DNA of 64,000 nucleotides from Nocardioides palaemonis (GTDB lineage Bacteria > Actinomycetota > Actinomycetes > Propionibacteriales > Nocardioidaceae), in the NCBI RefSeq assembly GCF_018275325.1, contig NZ_JAGVQR010000001.1, forward strand, positions 1,240,001 to 1,304,000, given 5' to 3'. The notes beneath the pieces were generated by a model. The model ran no database searches and was not told where the DNA came from. It was given only the letters and a program-made list of their open reading frames with translations. Every line of letters begins with the position of its first letter. Positions within the stretch are counted from its first letter, which is position 1. Shown in pieces: positions 42,982 through 51,046 of this stretch. The position numbers and the translations under genes are program-made.

Positions 42982-44676
42982 ATGGACCTCCACGGCGCGT
43001 TCCACGTCTACGACACGACCCTGCGCGACGGCGCCCAGCAGGAGGGCCTCAACCTGTCCGTCGCCGACAAGCTGGCCATCGCGCGCCAGCTCGACGGCCT
43101 CGGCGTCGGCTACATCGAGGGCGGCTGGCCGGGCGCGAACCCCAAGGACACCGAGTTCTTCCGGCGCGCCGCCGAGGAGCTCGACCTGCGCCACGCGCGG
43201 CTCGCGGCGTTCGGCGCCACCCGTCGCGCGGGCGTACGCGCCGCCGACGACCCGCTCGTCGCCGCGCTGCGCGACTCCGGCGCCGGAGTCGTCACCCTCG
43301 TCGCCAAGTCGCACGACCGGCACGTCGAGCTCGCGCTGCGCACCACGCTGGAGGAGAACCTCGCGATGGTGCGCGACACCGTCACGCACCTGCGCGAGGA
43401 GGGGCAGACGGTGTTCCTCGACGCCGAGCACTTCTTCGACGGCTACCGCGCCAACCGGGCGTACGCGCTCGAGGTGCTGCGGACCGCAGCCGAGGCCGGT
43501 GCCGAGGTGGTGGCGCTGTGCGACACCAACGGCGGGATGCTGCCCGACTGGGTCTCCGACGTGGTGCTCGACGTCATCGAGACCACCGGGACCCGCGTCG
43601 GGATCCACGCCCACAACGACTCCGGCTGCGCGGTCGCGAACTCGCTGGCCGCGGTCGCCGCCGGCGCGAGCCACGTCCAGGGCTGCATCAACGGCTACGG
43701 CGAGCGCACCGGCAACGCCGACCTGGTGACCGTCGTCGCCAACCTCGAGACCAAGCTCGACCGCTCGGTCCTGCCCGAGGGCCTGCTGCGCGAGGCGACC
43801 CGCATCGCGCACGCCGTCGCGGAGGTCACCAACGTGCCGCCCGCCTCGCGCCAGCCCTACGTCGGCACGTCGGCCTTCGCCCACAAGGCGGGGCTGCACG
43901 CCAGCGCGATCAAGGTCGACCCCGACCTCTACCAGCACCTCGACCCGCTGGTCGTCGGCAACGACATGCGCCTGCTCGTCTCCGACATGGCCGGTCGGGC
44001 GTCGATCGAGCTCAAGGGCCGCGAGCTCGGCTACGACCTGTCCGACGACAGGGAGCTCGTCACCCGCGTCACCGACCGGGTCAAGGCGATGGAGCAGCGC
44101 GGCTACACCTTCGAGGCCGCCGACGCGTCCTTCGAGCTGCTCCTCGCCGAGGAGGTCGAGGGCGCGCGCCCCTCCTACTTCGACGTCGAGTCGTGGCGGG
44201 TGATCACCGAGACTCGCACCGATGGCGAGGCGATCTCCGAGGCGACGGTGAAGTTGCGAGCTCCTGGCGCGGAGCTAGCGAGGCGACAGGAAGAGGCGAG
44301 CAGGTTGAGGGGGCTCGGCTCGGACGCGCCAGCGGACGAGCGACCCGTCTCGAAACCGGTGGCGGAGGGCGTGCGCTACGTCGTCACCGGGGAGGGCAAC
44401 GGCCCGGTCAACGCGCTCGACGCCGCGCTGCGCGAGGCGATCGGGCAGGCGTTCCCGGAGGTCGCGAAGTTCGAGCTGATCGACTACAAGGTCCGCATCC
44501 TCGACCCCTCGCTGCCCGGCGGTCACGGCACCGACGCCATCACCCGCGTGCTGATCGAGACCAGCGACGGCGAGTCGTCGTGGGTCACCGTCGGGGTCGG
44601 CGCCAACGTGATCGAGGCGTCCTGGGGCGCGCTGGTCGACGGGCTCACCTTCGGATTGCGCCGCCACCACCGCTGA
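42982..44676 (+). CDS. cimA: Citramalate synthase
   Basis: Condenses pyruvate and acetyl-CoA to (R)-citramalate for isoleucine synthesis. 564 residues. Metal/catalytic motifs: DTTLRDGAQQEGLNLS (residues about 10-25), HAHNDSGCAVANS and NGYGERTGNADL; the C-terminal regulatory LeuA dimer domain spans about 425-560. Residues about 427-461 (APGAEL onward to SKPVA) interrupt this domain and use codons rare elsewhere here (TTG, CTA, CGA, AGG, GAA, AAA); see the repeat entry. Leucine homologue 2-isopropylmalate synthase lacks this exact motif set, so CimA is preferred. Confidence 0.92.
   Translation: MDLHGAFHVYDTTLRDGAQQEGLNLSVADKLAIARQLDGLGVGYIEGGWPGANPKDTEFFRRAAEELDLRHARLAAFGATRRAGVRAADDPLVAALRDSGAGVVTLVAKSHDRHVELALRTTLEENLAMVRDTVTHLREEGQTVFLDAEHFFDGYRANRAYALEVLRTAAEAGAEVVALCDTNGGMLPDWVSDVVLDVIETTGTRVGIHAHNDSGCAVANSLAAVAAGASHVQGCINGYGERTGNADLVTVVANLETKLDRSVLPEGLLREATRIAHAVAEVTNVPPASRQPYVGTSAFAHKAGLHASAIKVDPDLYQHLDPLVVGNDMRLLVSDMAGRASIELKGRELGYDLSDDRELVTRVTDRVKAMEQRGYTFEAADASFELLLAEEVEGARPSYFDVESWRVITETRTDGEAISEATVKLRAPGAELARRQEEASRLRGLGSDAPADERPVSKPVAEGVRYVVTGEGNGPVNALDAALREAIGQAFPEVAKFELIDYKVRILDPSLPGGHGTDAITRVLIETSDGESSWVTVGVGANVIEASWGALVDGLTFGLRRHHR
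44257..44364 (+). repeat. In-frame repeat-derived insertion within cimA
   Basis: About 108 bases in phase with the gene. The segment contains AGGTTGAGG and, further on, GAGCGACCCGTCTCGAAACC, resembling the GGTTTCGAGACG...CTCAACC palindromic elements dispersed in Nocardioides and related genomes. Codon choice differs sharply from the flanks. Confidence 0.6.
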
Positions 44677-44683
44677 CCTCGTC

Positions 44684-44689
44684 TATCTT
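44684..44689 (+). promoter_or_regulatory. -10 hexamer TATCTT, leaderless start
   Basis: TATCTT 6 bases before GTG at 44696. Confidence 0.45.
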
Positions 44690-44695
44690 TCGGGC

Positions 44696-45052
44696 GTGAG
44701 CGACTCCTCGTACGCCCCGGCAACCCGGTCCGTGGGCCCGGCCGACCGGGTGGTGACGGTCCTGCTGATGCTCGGCCTCGCCGTGCTCGTCTTCATCGGC
44801 TCGGTCTTCGGGCTGCTGACCGCGATGGCATCCGACGGCTGCACGACCGACACCTGCAACGACACGCTCATCGGCGTGGGCGTGTTCACGTCCGCCGGGG
44901 CGCCGGTCGTGGCGTTCCTCGTCGCGCTGGTCTGGATGATCGTGCGGTGGGCGCGCGGGCGGCGGACGTGGTGGGTGCCGCTGGCGGGTTTGGTGCTCGG
45001 GATCGCCGGCTGGTTCGCCGGCGCGATGATCACCTTCAGCGCCGTCGGCTGA
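44696..45052 (+). CDS. Small integral membrane protein, function unknown
   Basis: 118 residues with three hydrophobic helices (VVTVLLMLGLAVLVFIGSVFGLL, GAPVVAFLVALVWMIVRWA, LAGLVLGIAGWFAGAMI). A CTTDTC segment in the first loop contains two Cys facing outside in the predicted topology. No family recognised. Convergent with the following TetR gene. Confidence 0.7.
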   Translation: MSDSSYAPATRSVGPADRVVTVLLMLGLAVLVFIGSVFGLLTAMASDGCTTDTCNDTLIGVGVFTSAGAPVVAFLVALVWMIVRWARGRRTWWVPLAGLVLGIAGWFAGAMITFSAVG

Positions 45053-45055
45053 GCC

Positions 45056-45646
45056 TCACCCCTCGACGACGCGCCGCACCAGGTCGTCCCAGCCCGCCTC
45101 GATCCGCTCCAGCGGCAGGTGCTCGTGGGTGACCTGCTGGTCGAGCACGACCATCTCCAGCGGCGCGAGCAGCGCCGTGGCGAGCATCAGCAGGTCGCCG
45201 CGCACGCCGAGCTCGCCGAGCAGGTGGCGCACGTGCATGTTGACGAACGACACCGCGGCCGTCGAGCGCGCGCCGGGGCGCCCGGCCGCCGCGATCAGGT
45301 CGGCGTGGGTCAGATTGGTCCGCAGCCGCGAGTGGCCGAAGGCCAGCAGCCGCTCGAGCGGCGGAGCGCCGGGGCCCAGCGGCGGCGGACCGGAGATCAC
45401 GCTGGCCTGCCAGGCCGTCTCTGACTCGTTGAGCACCGCGGCCATCAGTCCCTCGCGGGTCTCGAAGCGGCGGAAGACCGTGCCCTTGCCGACACCGGCC
45501 TCGGCGGCGACCGTGTCCATCGTCACGCAGCCGACTCCCCGGGTCTCCACCAGCCGGAGCGCGGCTGCGAGGATGGCCTCGCGGTTGCGGGCCGCGTCGG
45601 CGCGCTCCGGGGCCGGCTCGTCGGCCAGCGGGAGCAGTCGGGTCAC
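45056..45646 (-). CDS. TetR/AcrR family transcriptional regulator
   Basis: 196 residues. HTH: REAILAAALRLVETRGVGCVTMDTVAAEAGVGKGTVFRRF (recognition part AGVGKGTVFRRF). GTG at 45646 is chosen because a leftward TAGGGT (45654-45659) sits 7 bases upstream and contains the alternative GTG at 45655. Divergent from an FMN reductase gene with a shared inverted repeat, so it probably controls that gene in response to a redox-active or xenobiotic compound. Confidence 0.87.
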   Translation of the reverse strand: MTRLLPLADEPAPERADAARNREAILAAALRLVETRGVGCVTMDTVAAEAGVGKGTVFRRFETREGLMAAVLNESETAWQASVISGPPPLGPGAPPLERLLAFGHSRLRTNLTHADLIAAAGRPGARSTAAVSFVNMHVRHLLGELGVRGDLLMLATALLAPLEMVVLDQQVTHEHLPLERIEAGWDDLVRRVVEG

Positions 45647-45653
45647 GCGCCCC

Positions 45654-45708
45654 ACCCTAGGCGCGGAAAAAGTTCCGCGGCACGGGAATAGAAGCGGACC
45701 ACGGTCCG
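45654..45708. promoter_or_regulatory. TetR operator and divergent promoters, FMN reductase region
   Basis: Leftward -10 TAGGGT at 45654-45659. CGGACC (45695-45700), AC, GGTCCG (45703-45708) is a perfect 6-bp inverted repeat, extendable to 9 bp with one mismatch (AAGCGGACC/GGTCCGTTT). It lies 11 bases before the rightward ATG. Confidence 0.6.
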
Positions 45709-45719
45709 TTTAGCCGGTC

Positions 45720-46274
45720 ATGACTACTGACAAGCAGACCCGTGTCGCCGTCCTCCTCGGCTCCACCCGCGCCGGTTCGCTCAACCGCCGCATCGCCGAG
45801 CACCTGCGCGACAACGCCCCCGCGGGTGTCACCGTCGACGTCGTCGAGGGCCTCGACGCCGTTCCGTTCTACAACGAGGAGATCGACGGCGACACCGTGC
45901 CCGCCAGCGCCTCTTCGCTGCGCCAGGCCGTCGCGTCGGCCGACCGCGTCCTCGCCATCACCCCGGAGTACAACGGCACCATGCCGGCGATCCTCAACAA
46001 CGCCATCGACTGGCTCTCGCGGCCCTACGGCCAGGGTGCGATCGTGGGCAAGCCGTTCGCCGCGATCGGCGCGACGCCCACGCCCTACGGCGGCAAGTGG
46101 TCGCACGAGCACGCCCGCCACTCGGCGTCCATCGCCGGTGCCGTGGTCGTCGACGGCATCGTCGTCGACGTCGCCGCGGTCGAGGGTGACCCGCTGACCG
46201 ACGAGGCGAAGGTCGAGGAGCTGCTCGGCGCGCTCGACGCGCTCGTGGCGCACGAGGCCGAGGTCGCCGCCTGA
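45720..46274 (+). CDS. NADPH-dependent FMN reductase family protein
   Basis: 184 residues, flavodoxin-like fold. FMN phosphate loop GSTRAGSLNRRIAEHL, ITPEYNGTMPAILNNAIDWLSRP and the AIGATPTPYGGKWSHEHAR segment are typical of the NAD(P)H-dependent quinone/azo/FMN reductases. Under probable control of the divergent TetR regulator. Physiological acceptor unknown. Confidence 0.9.
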   Translation: MTTDKQTRVAVLLGSTRAGSLNRRIAEHLRDNAPAGVTVDVVEGLDAVPFYNEEIDGDTVPASASSLRQAVASADRVLAITPEYNGTMPAILNNAIDWLSRPYGQGAIVGKPFAAIGATPTPYGGKWSHEHARHSASIAGAVVVDGIVVDVAAVEGDPLTDEAKVEELLGALDALVAHEAEVAA

Positions 46275-46277
46275 CGG

Positions 46278-46283
46278 TAGCGT
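46278..46283 (+). promoter_or_regulatory. -10 hexamer TAGCGT, leaderless start of the amidase gene
   Basis: TAGCGT 7 bases before the ATG at 46291. Confidence 0.4.
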
Positions 46284-46290
46284 CGGCAGC

Positions 46291-47700
46291 ATGGTGCTGC
46301 ACGACCTGACCGCGCTCGAGCAGGGCGACGCCGTACGCCGCGGCGAGGTGTCGCCGCTCGAGCTGGTCGAGCACTACGCGACGCGCGCCACTGATCCGAC
46401 TCGTGACGACGTGGGCGCGTTCGTCACCACCACCCACGAGCAGGCGCGCGACCACGCACGCCGACTCACCGAGGCGGGCCGGCCCGACGGGGCCGGCCCG
46501 CTCTGGGGCGTCCCGACCGGCATCAAGGACCTCCACCCCACGGCCGGCGTCCGCACCACGTTCGGCTCGGCGGCCTACGACGACTTCGTCCCCGACGAGT
46601 CCGACGAGCTGGTCCGCACCGTCGAGGCCGCCGGGATGCCGAGCCTGGGCAAGACCAGCACGCCCGAGTTCGGATCGCCCTGCTACACCGAGCCCGACGT
46701 CGCGCCGCCGTCGGTGACGCCGTGGGACACCACGCGGACGGCGGGCGGGTCGTCCGGGGGAGCGGGCGCCGCGGTCGCCGCGGGCCTGCTGCCGCTCGCG
46801 CCGGGGTCCGACGGCGGCGGCTCGATCCGGATCCCGGCCTCGTGCTGCGGCCTGGTCGGGTTGAAGCCCACCCGTGGCCGGGTGAGCGGAGCGCCGATGT
46901 ACGGCGACCCGACCGGTCTCGCCACGCCCGGCACCCTCGCCCGCACCGTCCGCGACGCGGCCGCCCTCCTCGACGTGCTGGAGGGCCGACGCGTCGGCGA
47001 CCCGTTCTGGGCACCGGCCCCGACCACGTCGTTCTTCGACGCCTGCGACCGCGAGCCGGGCCGGCTGCGCGTGGCCCGGTTCGTCACGCCGGTCATCGCC
47101 GACGTCGACGTCCACCCGTCGTCGGTGGCCGCGTGGGAGGACGCCTCGCGGCTGCTCGCGTCGCTCGGCCACGAGATCGAGGACGTCCCCGTGCCGATCC
47201 CGCGCGACGCGGTGGCCGACTTCGAGACCTGCTGGGCCGTCCTCACCGCCCTCTCGCCCGCACCTCCGGGCCGCGAGGACCGGTTGCGCCCGCTCACCCG
47301 CTGGCTCGGCGACCTCGGCCGCCAGGTCAGCGGACCGGAGTTCGGCCTGGCCATCGGCCGGATGCGCCGCCACGCGGCGGCCGCGCTCACGGCGCTGGCG
47401 GCCTACGACGTGGTCCTCACGCCGACCCTCGCCCGGCCGCCCGCGCTGGTCGGCGAGCTGCGCGACGACGCGGACCCCGCGCGCGACTTCGCGAACCAGA
47501 AGGCGTTCACCCCGTGGACCAGCGCATGGAACGTCACCGGCATGCCGGCCGTCTCGCTGCCGCTCCACTGGACCGACGACGGGCTGCCCGTCGGTGTCAT
47601 GCTCGCCGCGCGGCCGGCCGAGGAGGAGCTGCTCCTCTCCGTGGCCGCCCAGGTCGAGCAGGCCGCTCCGTGGGTGGACAGGCACCCGCCCGGCTGGTGA
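46291..47700 (+). CDS. Amidase (amidase-signature family)
   Basis: 469 residues. Catalytic triad visible: Lys in VPTGIKDLH, cis-Ser in AGGSSGGAGAAVAAG and nucleophile Ser in SDGGGSIRIPAS. It therefore hydrolyses amide bonds, but GatA-specific partners are absent and the substrate is open. It starts 16 bases after the FMN reductase gene and ends against the ECF cluster on the other strand. Confidence 0.9.
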   Translation: MVLHDLTALEQGDAVRRGEVSPLELVEHYATRATDPTRDDVGAFVTTTHEQARDHARRLTEAGRPDGAGPLWGVPTGIKDLHPTAGVRTTFGSAAYDDFVPDESDELVRTVEAAGMPSLGKTSTPEFGSPCYTEPDVAPPSVTPWDTTRTAGGSSGGAGAAVAAGLLPLAPGSDGGGSIRIPASCCGLVGLKPTRGRVSGAPMYGDPTGLATPGTLARTVRDAAALLDVLEGRRVGDPFWAPAPTTSFFDACDREPGRLRVARFVTPVIADVDVHPSSVAAWEDASRLLASLGHEIEDVPVPIPRDAVADFETCWAVLTALSPAPPGREDRLRPLTRWLGDLGRQVSGPEFGLAIGRMRRHAAAALTALAAYDVVLTPTLARPPALVGELRDDADPARDFANQKAFTPWTSAWNVTGMPAVSLPLHWTDDGLPVGVMLAARPAEEELLLSVAAQVEQAAPWVDRHPPGW

Positions 47701-47704
47701 TCGA

Positions 47705-48313
47705 TCAGTCGCCGATCCCGCGTGCGTGCAGCGCGTCGCCGGACTCGTGCGCGCGGGCGACGACCCGGATCACGAAGGGGGAGAGGTAGGCCCGCGGGTT
47801 GCGCTCCAGTCCGCGCGCGCGGGCCGCGTCGCGCGTCTCGTGGGCGATGGCGATCGTGCCCGGCAGCGCGCCGATCGTGAGCGCGACCGCGAGGGCGACC
47901 CGGTCGGGGTCGACGCCGACCACCCGCAGGGGGCGGGCCCAGCGGGCGAGGGCGTCGACCATCTCGTTGACCGACGTCGTCGCGGTGAGCGAGAGCGCCG
48001 CGAGGCCGAGGCTGAGCAGGTCGAGGAACGTCTCGGCTGCCTTGGCGCCGCCGTACCACCACCACTGGAACGCGCTCGCGACCGCGGCGAGCACCAGCAC
48101 CCCGCGCGCCGCGCGCCAGACCGACCGCAGCGGCACCCGTGCGAGCGCGGCGAGGAGCAGCGTGACGGCCAGGAAGACCGGTGCGGCTCGCACGTCGCGG
48201 ACCACCACGATCGCCAGGCTCAGCGCGGCGAGCCCGAGCACCTTGGCGCCGACCGGCGCGCGGTGCAGGACGGTGTCGCCCGGCTGGTGGAGCCCGGCCA
48301 TCAGGTCGCTCAT
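47705..48313 (-). CDS. bioN: ECF transporter T component, biotin type
   Basis: 202 residues, four to five membrane helices. The coupling motifs near the end, ARGLERNPRAYLSPF and ARAHESGDALHARGIG, contain the two Ala-Arg-Gly/Ala-Arg-x signatures that contact the ATPases. Overlaps bioM by 4 bases. With bioM and bioY it forms a biotin-specific ECF importer of the three-gene BioMNY type. Confidence 0.9.
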   Translation of the reverse strand: MSDLMAGLHQPGDTVLHRAPVGAKVLGLAALSLAIVVVRDVRAAPVFLAVTLLLAALARVPLRSVWRAARGVLVLAAVASAFQWWWYGGAKAAETFLDLLSLGLAALSLTATTSVNEMVDALARWARPLRVVGVDPDRVALAVALTIGALPGTIAIAHETRDAARARGLERNPRAYLSPFVIRVVARAHESGDALHARGIGD

Positions 48314-49011
48314 CGGGCGTCGACCAGGTCGGTGTAGTGCACGATCGCGTCGTCGGGGGTCCCGTCCGCGACCACCCGACCGCCGTCGACCACGAGCACC
48401 CGGTCACAGCGCGCGGCGAGGTCGAGGTCGTGGGTGACCAGCACCAGCTGCTGCTCGAGGCCGAGCAGCGTGTCGCCGATGCGGCGGGTGTTGGACCGGT
48501 CGAGCAGCGTCGTCGGCTCGTCGGCGACCACCACCGCCGGCGAGGTCGCCAGCACCCCGGCGATGGCCAGCAGCTGGCGCTGGCCGCCGGAGAGCGAGTG
48601 GACCGAGTCGTGCGCGTGGTCGGCGAGGCCGTGCGCGGCGAGGACCTCCATCGCCCGCTCGCGCCGCTCGGCCGCGTCCGGGACCGAGCGCCGCAGCGAC
48701 AGCTCGACGTCCTCCACGCAGGTCGGCATGACCAGCTGGGCGGCCGGATCGGTGAAGCAGAAGCCGACCCGCCGCCTGACGGCTGCGCCGTCACGGACCA
48801 CGTCGAGGTCGTCGACCAGGACGCGCCCCGACGAGGGCCGGACCAGCCCGTTGACCATGCGCGCGAGCGTGGACTTCCCGGAGCCGTTCGCGCCGATGAC
48901 GCCGATGCGCCACTCGGTGAGGTCGAGCGTGGTCGGGGCGAGCACCTCGCGCTCGCCGCGGCCGGGCAGCGGGACGCGGAGTCCCGCCGCCTCGAAGCGG
49001 ATCGCGGTCAC
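48310..49011 (-). CDS. bioM: ECF transporter ATPase, biotin type
   Basis: 233 residues. Walker A GANGSGKSTLARMVNGL, Q-loop FTDPAAQLVMPT, signature LSGGQRQLLAIAGVL, Walker B VVVADEPTTLLD, switch LVTHDLDLA. It is the only ATPase gene in the cluster, so probably a homodimer energises BioN/BioY. One base after bioY and 4-base overlap with bioN. Confidence 0.93.
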   Translation of the reverse strand: MTAIRFEAAGLRVPLPGRGEREVLAPTTLDLTEWRIGVIGANGSGKSTLARMVNGLVRPSSGRVLVDDLDVVRDGAAVRRRVGFCFTDPAAQLVMPTCVEDVELSLRRSVPDAAERRERAMEVLAAHGLADHAHDSVHSLSGGQRQLLAIAGVLATSPAVVVADEPTTLLDRSNTRRIGDTLLGLEQQLVLVTHDLDLAARCDRVLVVDGGRVVADGTPDDAIVHYTDLVDAR

Positions 49012-49012
49012 C

Positions 49013-49633
49013 TCAGTCGCGGTGCAGGAGCTGCGGGAACGCGCGGTGCACCTCGGCGGCGATCATCGCGACCAGCGACGTCTTGACCAGGTCGCCGATC
49101 CAGAACGGCATGTCCCACGACGCCGCCTGGCGCCAGGACACGTCGGCGTAGAGCTTCATGCCGGCGATGCCCAGGGTGTGGATCACCAGCACGCTCGCGG
49201 CGAGCGAGCAGAAGAACACGACGATCGCGCGGGTGCGGCGCTCGCGGGCGACGTACTGGACGAGAAACCCGCCGAGGGCGGCCGCCAGCGGGAAGGACAG
49301 GAGGTAGCCGCCGCTGATGCCGGTGAAGACGCCGATGCCCGACGAGTGCTCCGCGAAGACCGGGAGGCCGACGGCGCCGAGGGCGAGGTAGAGCACCACG
49401 GCCGAGAAGCCGCGCACCGGGCCGAGCACGCAGCCGGCCAGCATCACGGTGAGCGTCTGGAGGGTGATCGGCACGCCGGCGCTGCCGATCGGGATCGCCC
49501 CGACGTAGGCGCTGGCGGAGATGAGCGCCGCGAAGGCGGCCACCAGGGCGATGTCGCGCGACGGCGACGACGACCCGCCGCGGGCGGAGGCACCGGTTCC
49601 GGGCGACGTCTCGGACTGGGTGGTGGCGGTCAT
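49013..49633 (-). CDS. bioY: Biotin transporter substrate-binding subunit BioY
   Basis: 206 residues, six membrane helices, S component binding biotin. AYVGAIPIGSAGVPITLQTLTVMLAG and GGYLLSFPLAAALGGFLV are diagnostic. ATG at 49633 preferred because GAGGA is 6 bases upstream of it and abuts the earlier ATG at 49639. First gene of the leftward bioYMN operon; the start lies beside two tandem BioQ-type operators. Confidence 0.94.
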   Translation of the reverse strand: MTATTQSETSPGTGASARGGSSSPSRDIALVAAFAALISASAYVGAIPIGSAGVPITLQTLTVMLAGCVLGPVRGFSAVVLYLALGAVGLPVFAEHSSGIGVFTGISGGYLLSFPLAAALGGFLVQYVARERRTRAIVVFFCSLAASVLVIHTLGIAGMKLYADVSWRQAASWDMPFWIGDLVKTSLVAMIAAEVHRAFPQLLHRD

Positions 49634-49657
49634 CGGCATTCCTCGCGGGGGATCGGA

Positions 49658-49690
49658 CCTGAACGCCGTTCAGGCTGAACGGTGTTCAGG
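49658..49690. promoter_or_regulatory. Two tandem BioQ-type operators
   Basis: TGAAC-GCC-GTTCA (49660-49672, extended to CCTGAACGCCGTTCAGG) and TGAAC-GGT-GTTCA (49676-49688), centres 16 bases apart. Both match the TGAAC-N3-GTTA/CA class reported for BioQ in corynebacteria and mycobacteria. Confidence 0.8.
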
Positions 49691-49697
49691 TTAGGGT
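49669..49697 (+). promoter_or_regulatory. bioQ promoter overlapping the operators
   Basis: TTCAGG (49669-49674), 17 bases, TAGGGT (49692-49697). The spacer contains the second operator, consistent with autoregulation. Confidence 0.55.
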
Positions 49698-49745
49698 GGG
49701 CGCGAACGCCGCGTCAACGCGGTCCGAGGAGCGGGAGGGTGTGGC

Positions 49746-50297
49746 GTGGCCCACAGGCGCCGGGACGTGCTCGACCACGCGGTGGCGCTGCTCGACAACC
49801 ACGGACTCGCCGCGCTCACCATGCGTCGCCTCGGCTCCGAGCTCGGGGTCCAGCCGAGCGCGATCTACCACCACTTCGCGAGCAAGCAGGCGCTGCTCGC
49901 CGCCGTCGCCGACGAGGTGCTCGCCCGCGGCGCCCGCCCGCGTACGGCGGTCGCGTGGGACGACCGGCTGCGCGAGGTCTGCACCGAGCTGCGCCTCGCC
50001 ATGCTCGCCTGCACCGACGGCGCCGACGTGGTCGCGACCGTGTGGGCCTTCGGCCTCGGTGCGGCCGGTCCGGTGACCGAGCTCGAGAAGGTGCTCACCG
50101 ACGCCGGCGCGTCCGAGGAGCTCGCGGCGGTCGCGGCCCGGACGCTCCTGCACTACGTCTTCGGCCACGCCTTCGAGGAGCAGACCGCCCGGCAGGCGGT
50201 GGGGCTCGGCGCGGTGGAGCGCTCGCTGGAGTCGCTGCCCGACTTCGACCTCGGGCTCGACCTGGTCGTCGACGGCCTCCGCTCCCGCCTCGCCTGA
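49746..50297 (+). CDS. bioQ: TetR-family regulator of biotin genes (BioQ-like)
   Basis: 183 residues. HTH: VLDHAVALLDNHGLAALTMRRLGSELGVQPSAIYHHFASK (recognition part GVQPSAIYHHF). Divergent from bioYMN with two TGAAC-N3-GTTCA palindromes between the genes; operator type and position support the BioQ assignment more strongly than the protein alone. BioQ represses biotin uptake/synthesis genes in corynebacteria, probably via signals of biotin status. Confidence 0.8.
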   Translation: MAHRRRDVLDHAVALLDNHGLAALTMRRLGSELGVQPSAIYHHFASKQALLAAVADEVLARGARPRTAVAWDDRLREVCTELRLAMLACTDGADVVATVWAFGLGAAGPVTELEKVLTDAGASEELAAVAARTLLHYVFGHAFEEQTARQAVGLGAVERSLESLPDFDLGLDLVVDGLRSRLA

Positions 50298-50324
50298 ACC
50301 TGTCCTCGATCCGCCCGTCGGCTG

Positions 50325-50388
50325 GGTATCTGGGGACGTTCTGGGGGTTCGGAAAGCCCTGTCGCCCACCAGAACGTCCCCAGATACC
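50325..50388. repeat. Perfect 20-bp inverted repeat, 24-base loop
   Basis: GGTATCTGGGGACGTTCTGG at 50325-50344 is exactly complementary to 50369-50388. The loop includes GGGTTCGGAAAGCCC. It stands between converging bioQ and the pentapeptide gene. No T-tract on either side; could be a bidirectional terminator or a dispersed palindromic element. Confidence 0.75.
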
Positions 50389-50396
50389 GGGCTCGG

Positions 50397-51005
50397 TCAG
50401 GCGGACGGGTCGACGTCGGCCCCGTGCAGCTCGGCGAGCAGGACCGCGCCGGCCACGTCGAGCCGGGTCCTCTTCAGCCTCGCGGCGGCCAGGTCGACGC
50501 CGTCGAGGCTGGCGCCGCGGAGGTCCGTACGGTCGAGGGTGGCGTCGCGCAGCACGGCCCGGTCGAGCCGGGCGTCGGCGAGCACGGTGAGGGTGAGGTC
50601 GGTCATCGACAGGTCGGCCTCGCGCAGGTCGACGCCGGTGAGGTCGAGGCGCGCCAGGCTCCCGCCCCGGACCGTCACCCCGAGCCAGGACCCGCCGGTG
50701 ACGGTGAGCGGGCGCAGGGTGCACTCGGCGAAGGTCGAGCCGACCAGCTTGCAGCCGTCGAGGGTGGCGTCGAAGAACGACGTGCGCCGGAAGTCGCAAC
50801 CGACGAACGCCGTCGCGGTGTGCGTGGAGGCGTTGAACCTGCCGCCGTGGAAGGTGCACCGCTCGAAGACGGCGCCGGAGGTGGTGGCCTCGGAGAGGTC
50901 GACGTCGGTGAACGTGCAGTCGGTGAACCGGGCGGCGCCGAGGTCGTCGCCGTACCAGTCGTCGCCGCGGAAGTGCTGGTCGGTGGCGTTCTGGGGCTCG
51001 GTCAC
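50397..51005 (-). CDS. Pentapeptide repeat protein
   Basis: 202 residues dominated by A(D/N)LXX-type repeats: FERCTFHGGRF, FVGCDFRRTSF, DLREADLSMTDL, RAVLRDATLDRTDL, RGASLDGVDLA. These form a right-handed quadrilateral beta helix. McbG/Qnr-type relatives protect DNA gyrase by mimicking DNA, but many pentapeptide proteins have other or unknown roles, so no resistance function is claimed. GTG at 51005 is supported by leftward TACGGT 7 bases upstream; GTG at 51014 lies inside that hexamer. Confidence 0.88.
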   Translation of the reverse strand: MTEPQNATDQHFRGDDWYGDDLGAARFTDCTFTDVDLSEATTSGAVFERCTFHGGRFNASTHTATAFVGCDFRRTSFFDATLDGCKLVGSTFAECTLRPLTVTGGSWLGVTVRGGSLARLDLTGVDLREADLSMTDLTLTVLADARLDRAVLRDATLDRTDLRGASLDGVDLAAARLKRTRLDVAGAVLLAELHGADVDPSA

Positions 51006-51012
51006 GCCGGAC

Positions 51013-51040
51013 ACCGTATCCGCGCGGCGACGGCTAGGGT
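51013..51040. promoter_or_regulatory. Back-to-back -10 hexamers in a 41-base divergent spacer
   Basis: Leftward TACGGT (51013-51018) serves the pentapeptide gene; rightward TAGGGT (51035-51040) lies 6 bases before the GTG at 51047. Both transcripts would be leaderless. Confidence 0.5.
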
Positions 51041-51046
51041 CTTCCC

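Noticed and set aside
50397..51005. Qnr-type quinolone resistance gene
   Set aside because: Pentapeptide repeats alone do not show gyrase protection; kept as a generic pentapeptide protein.
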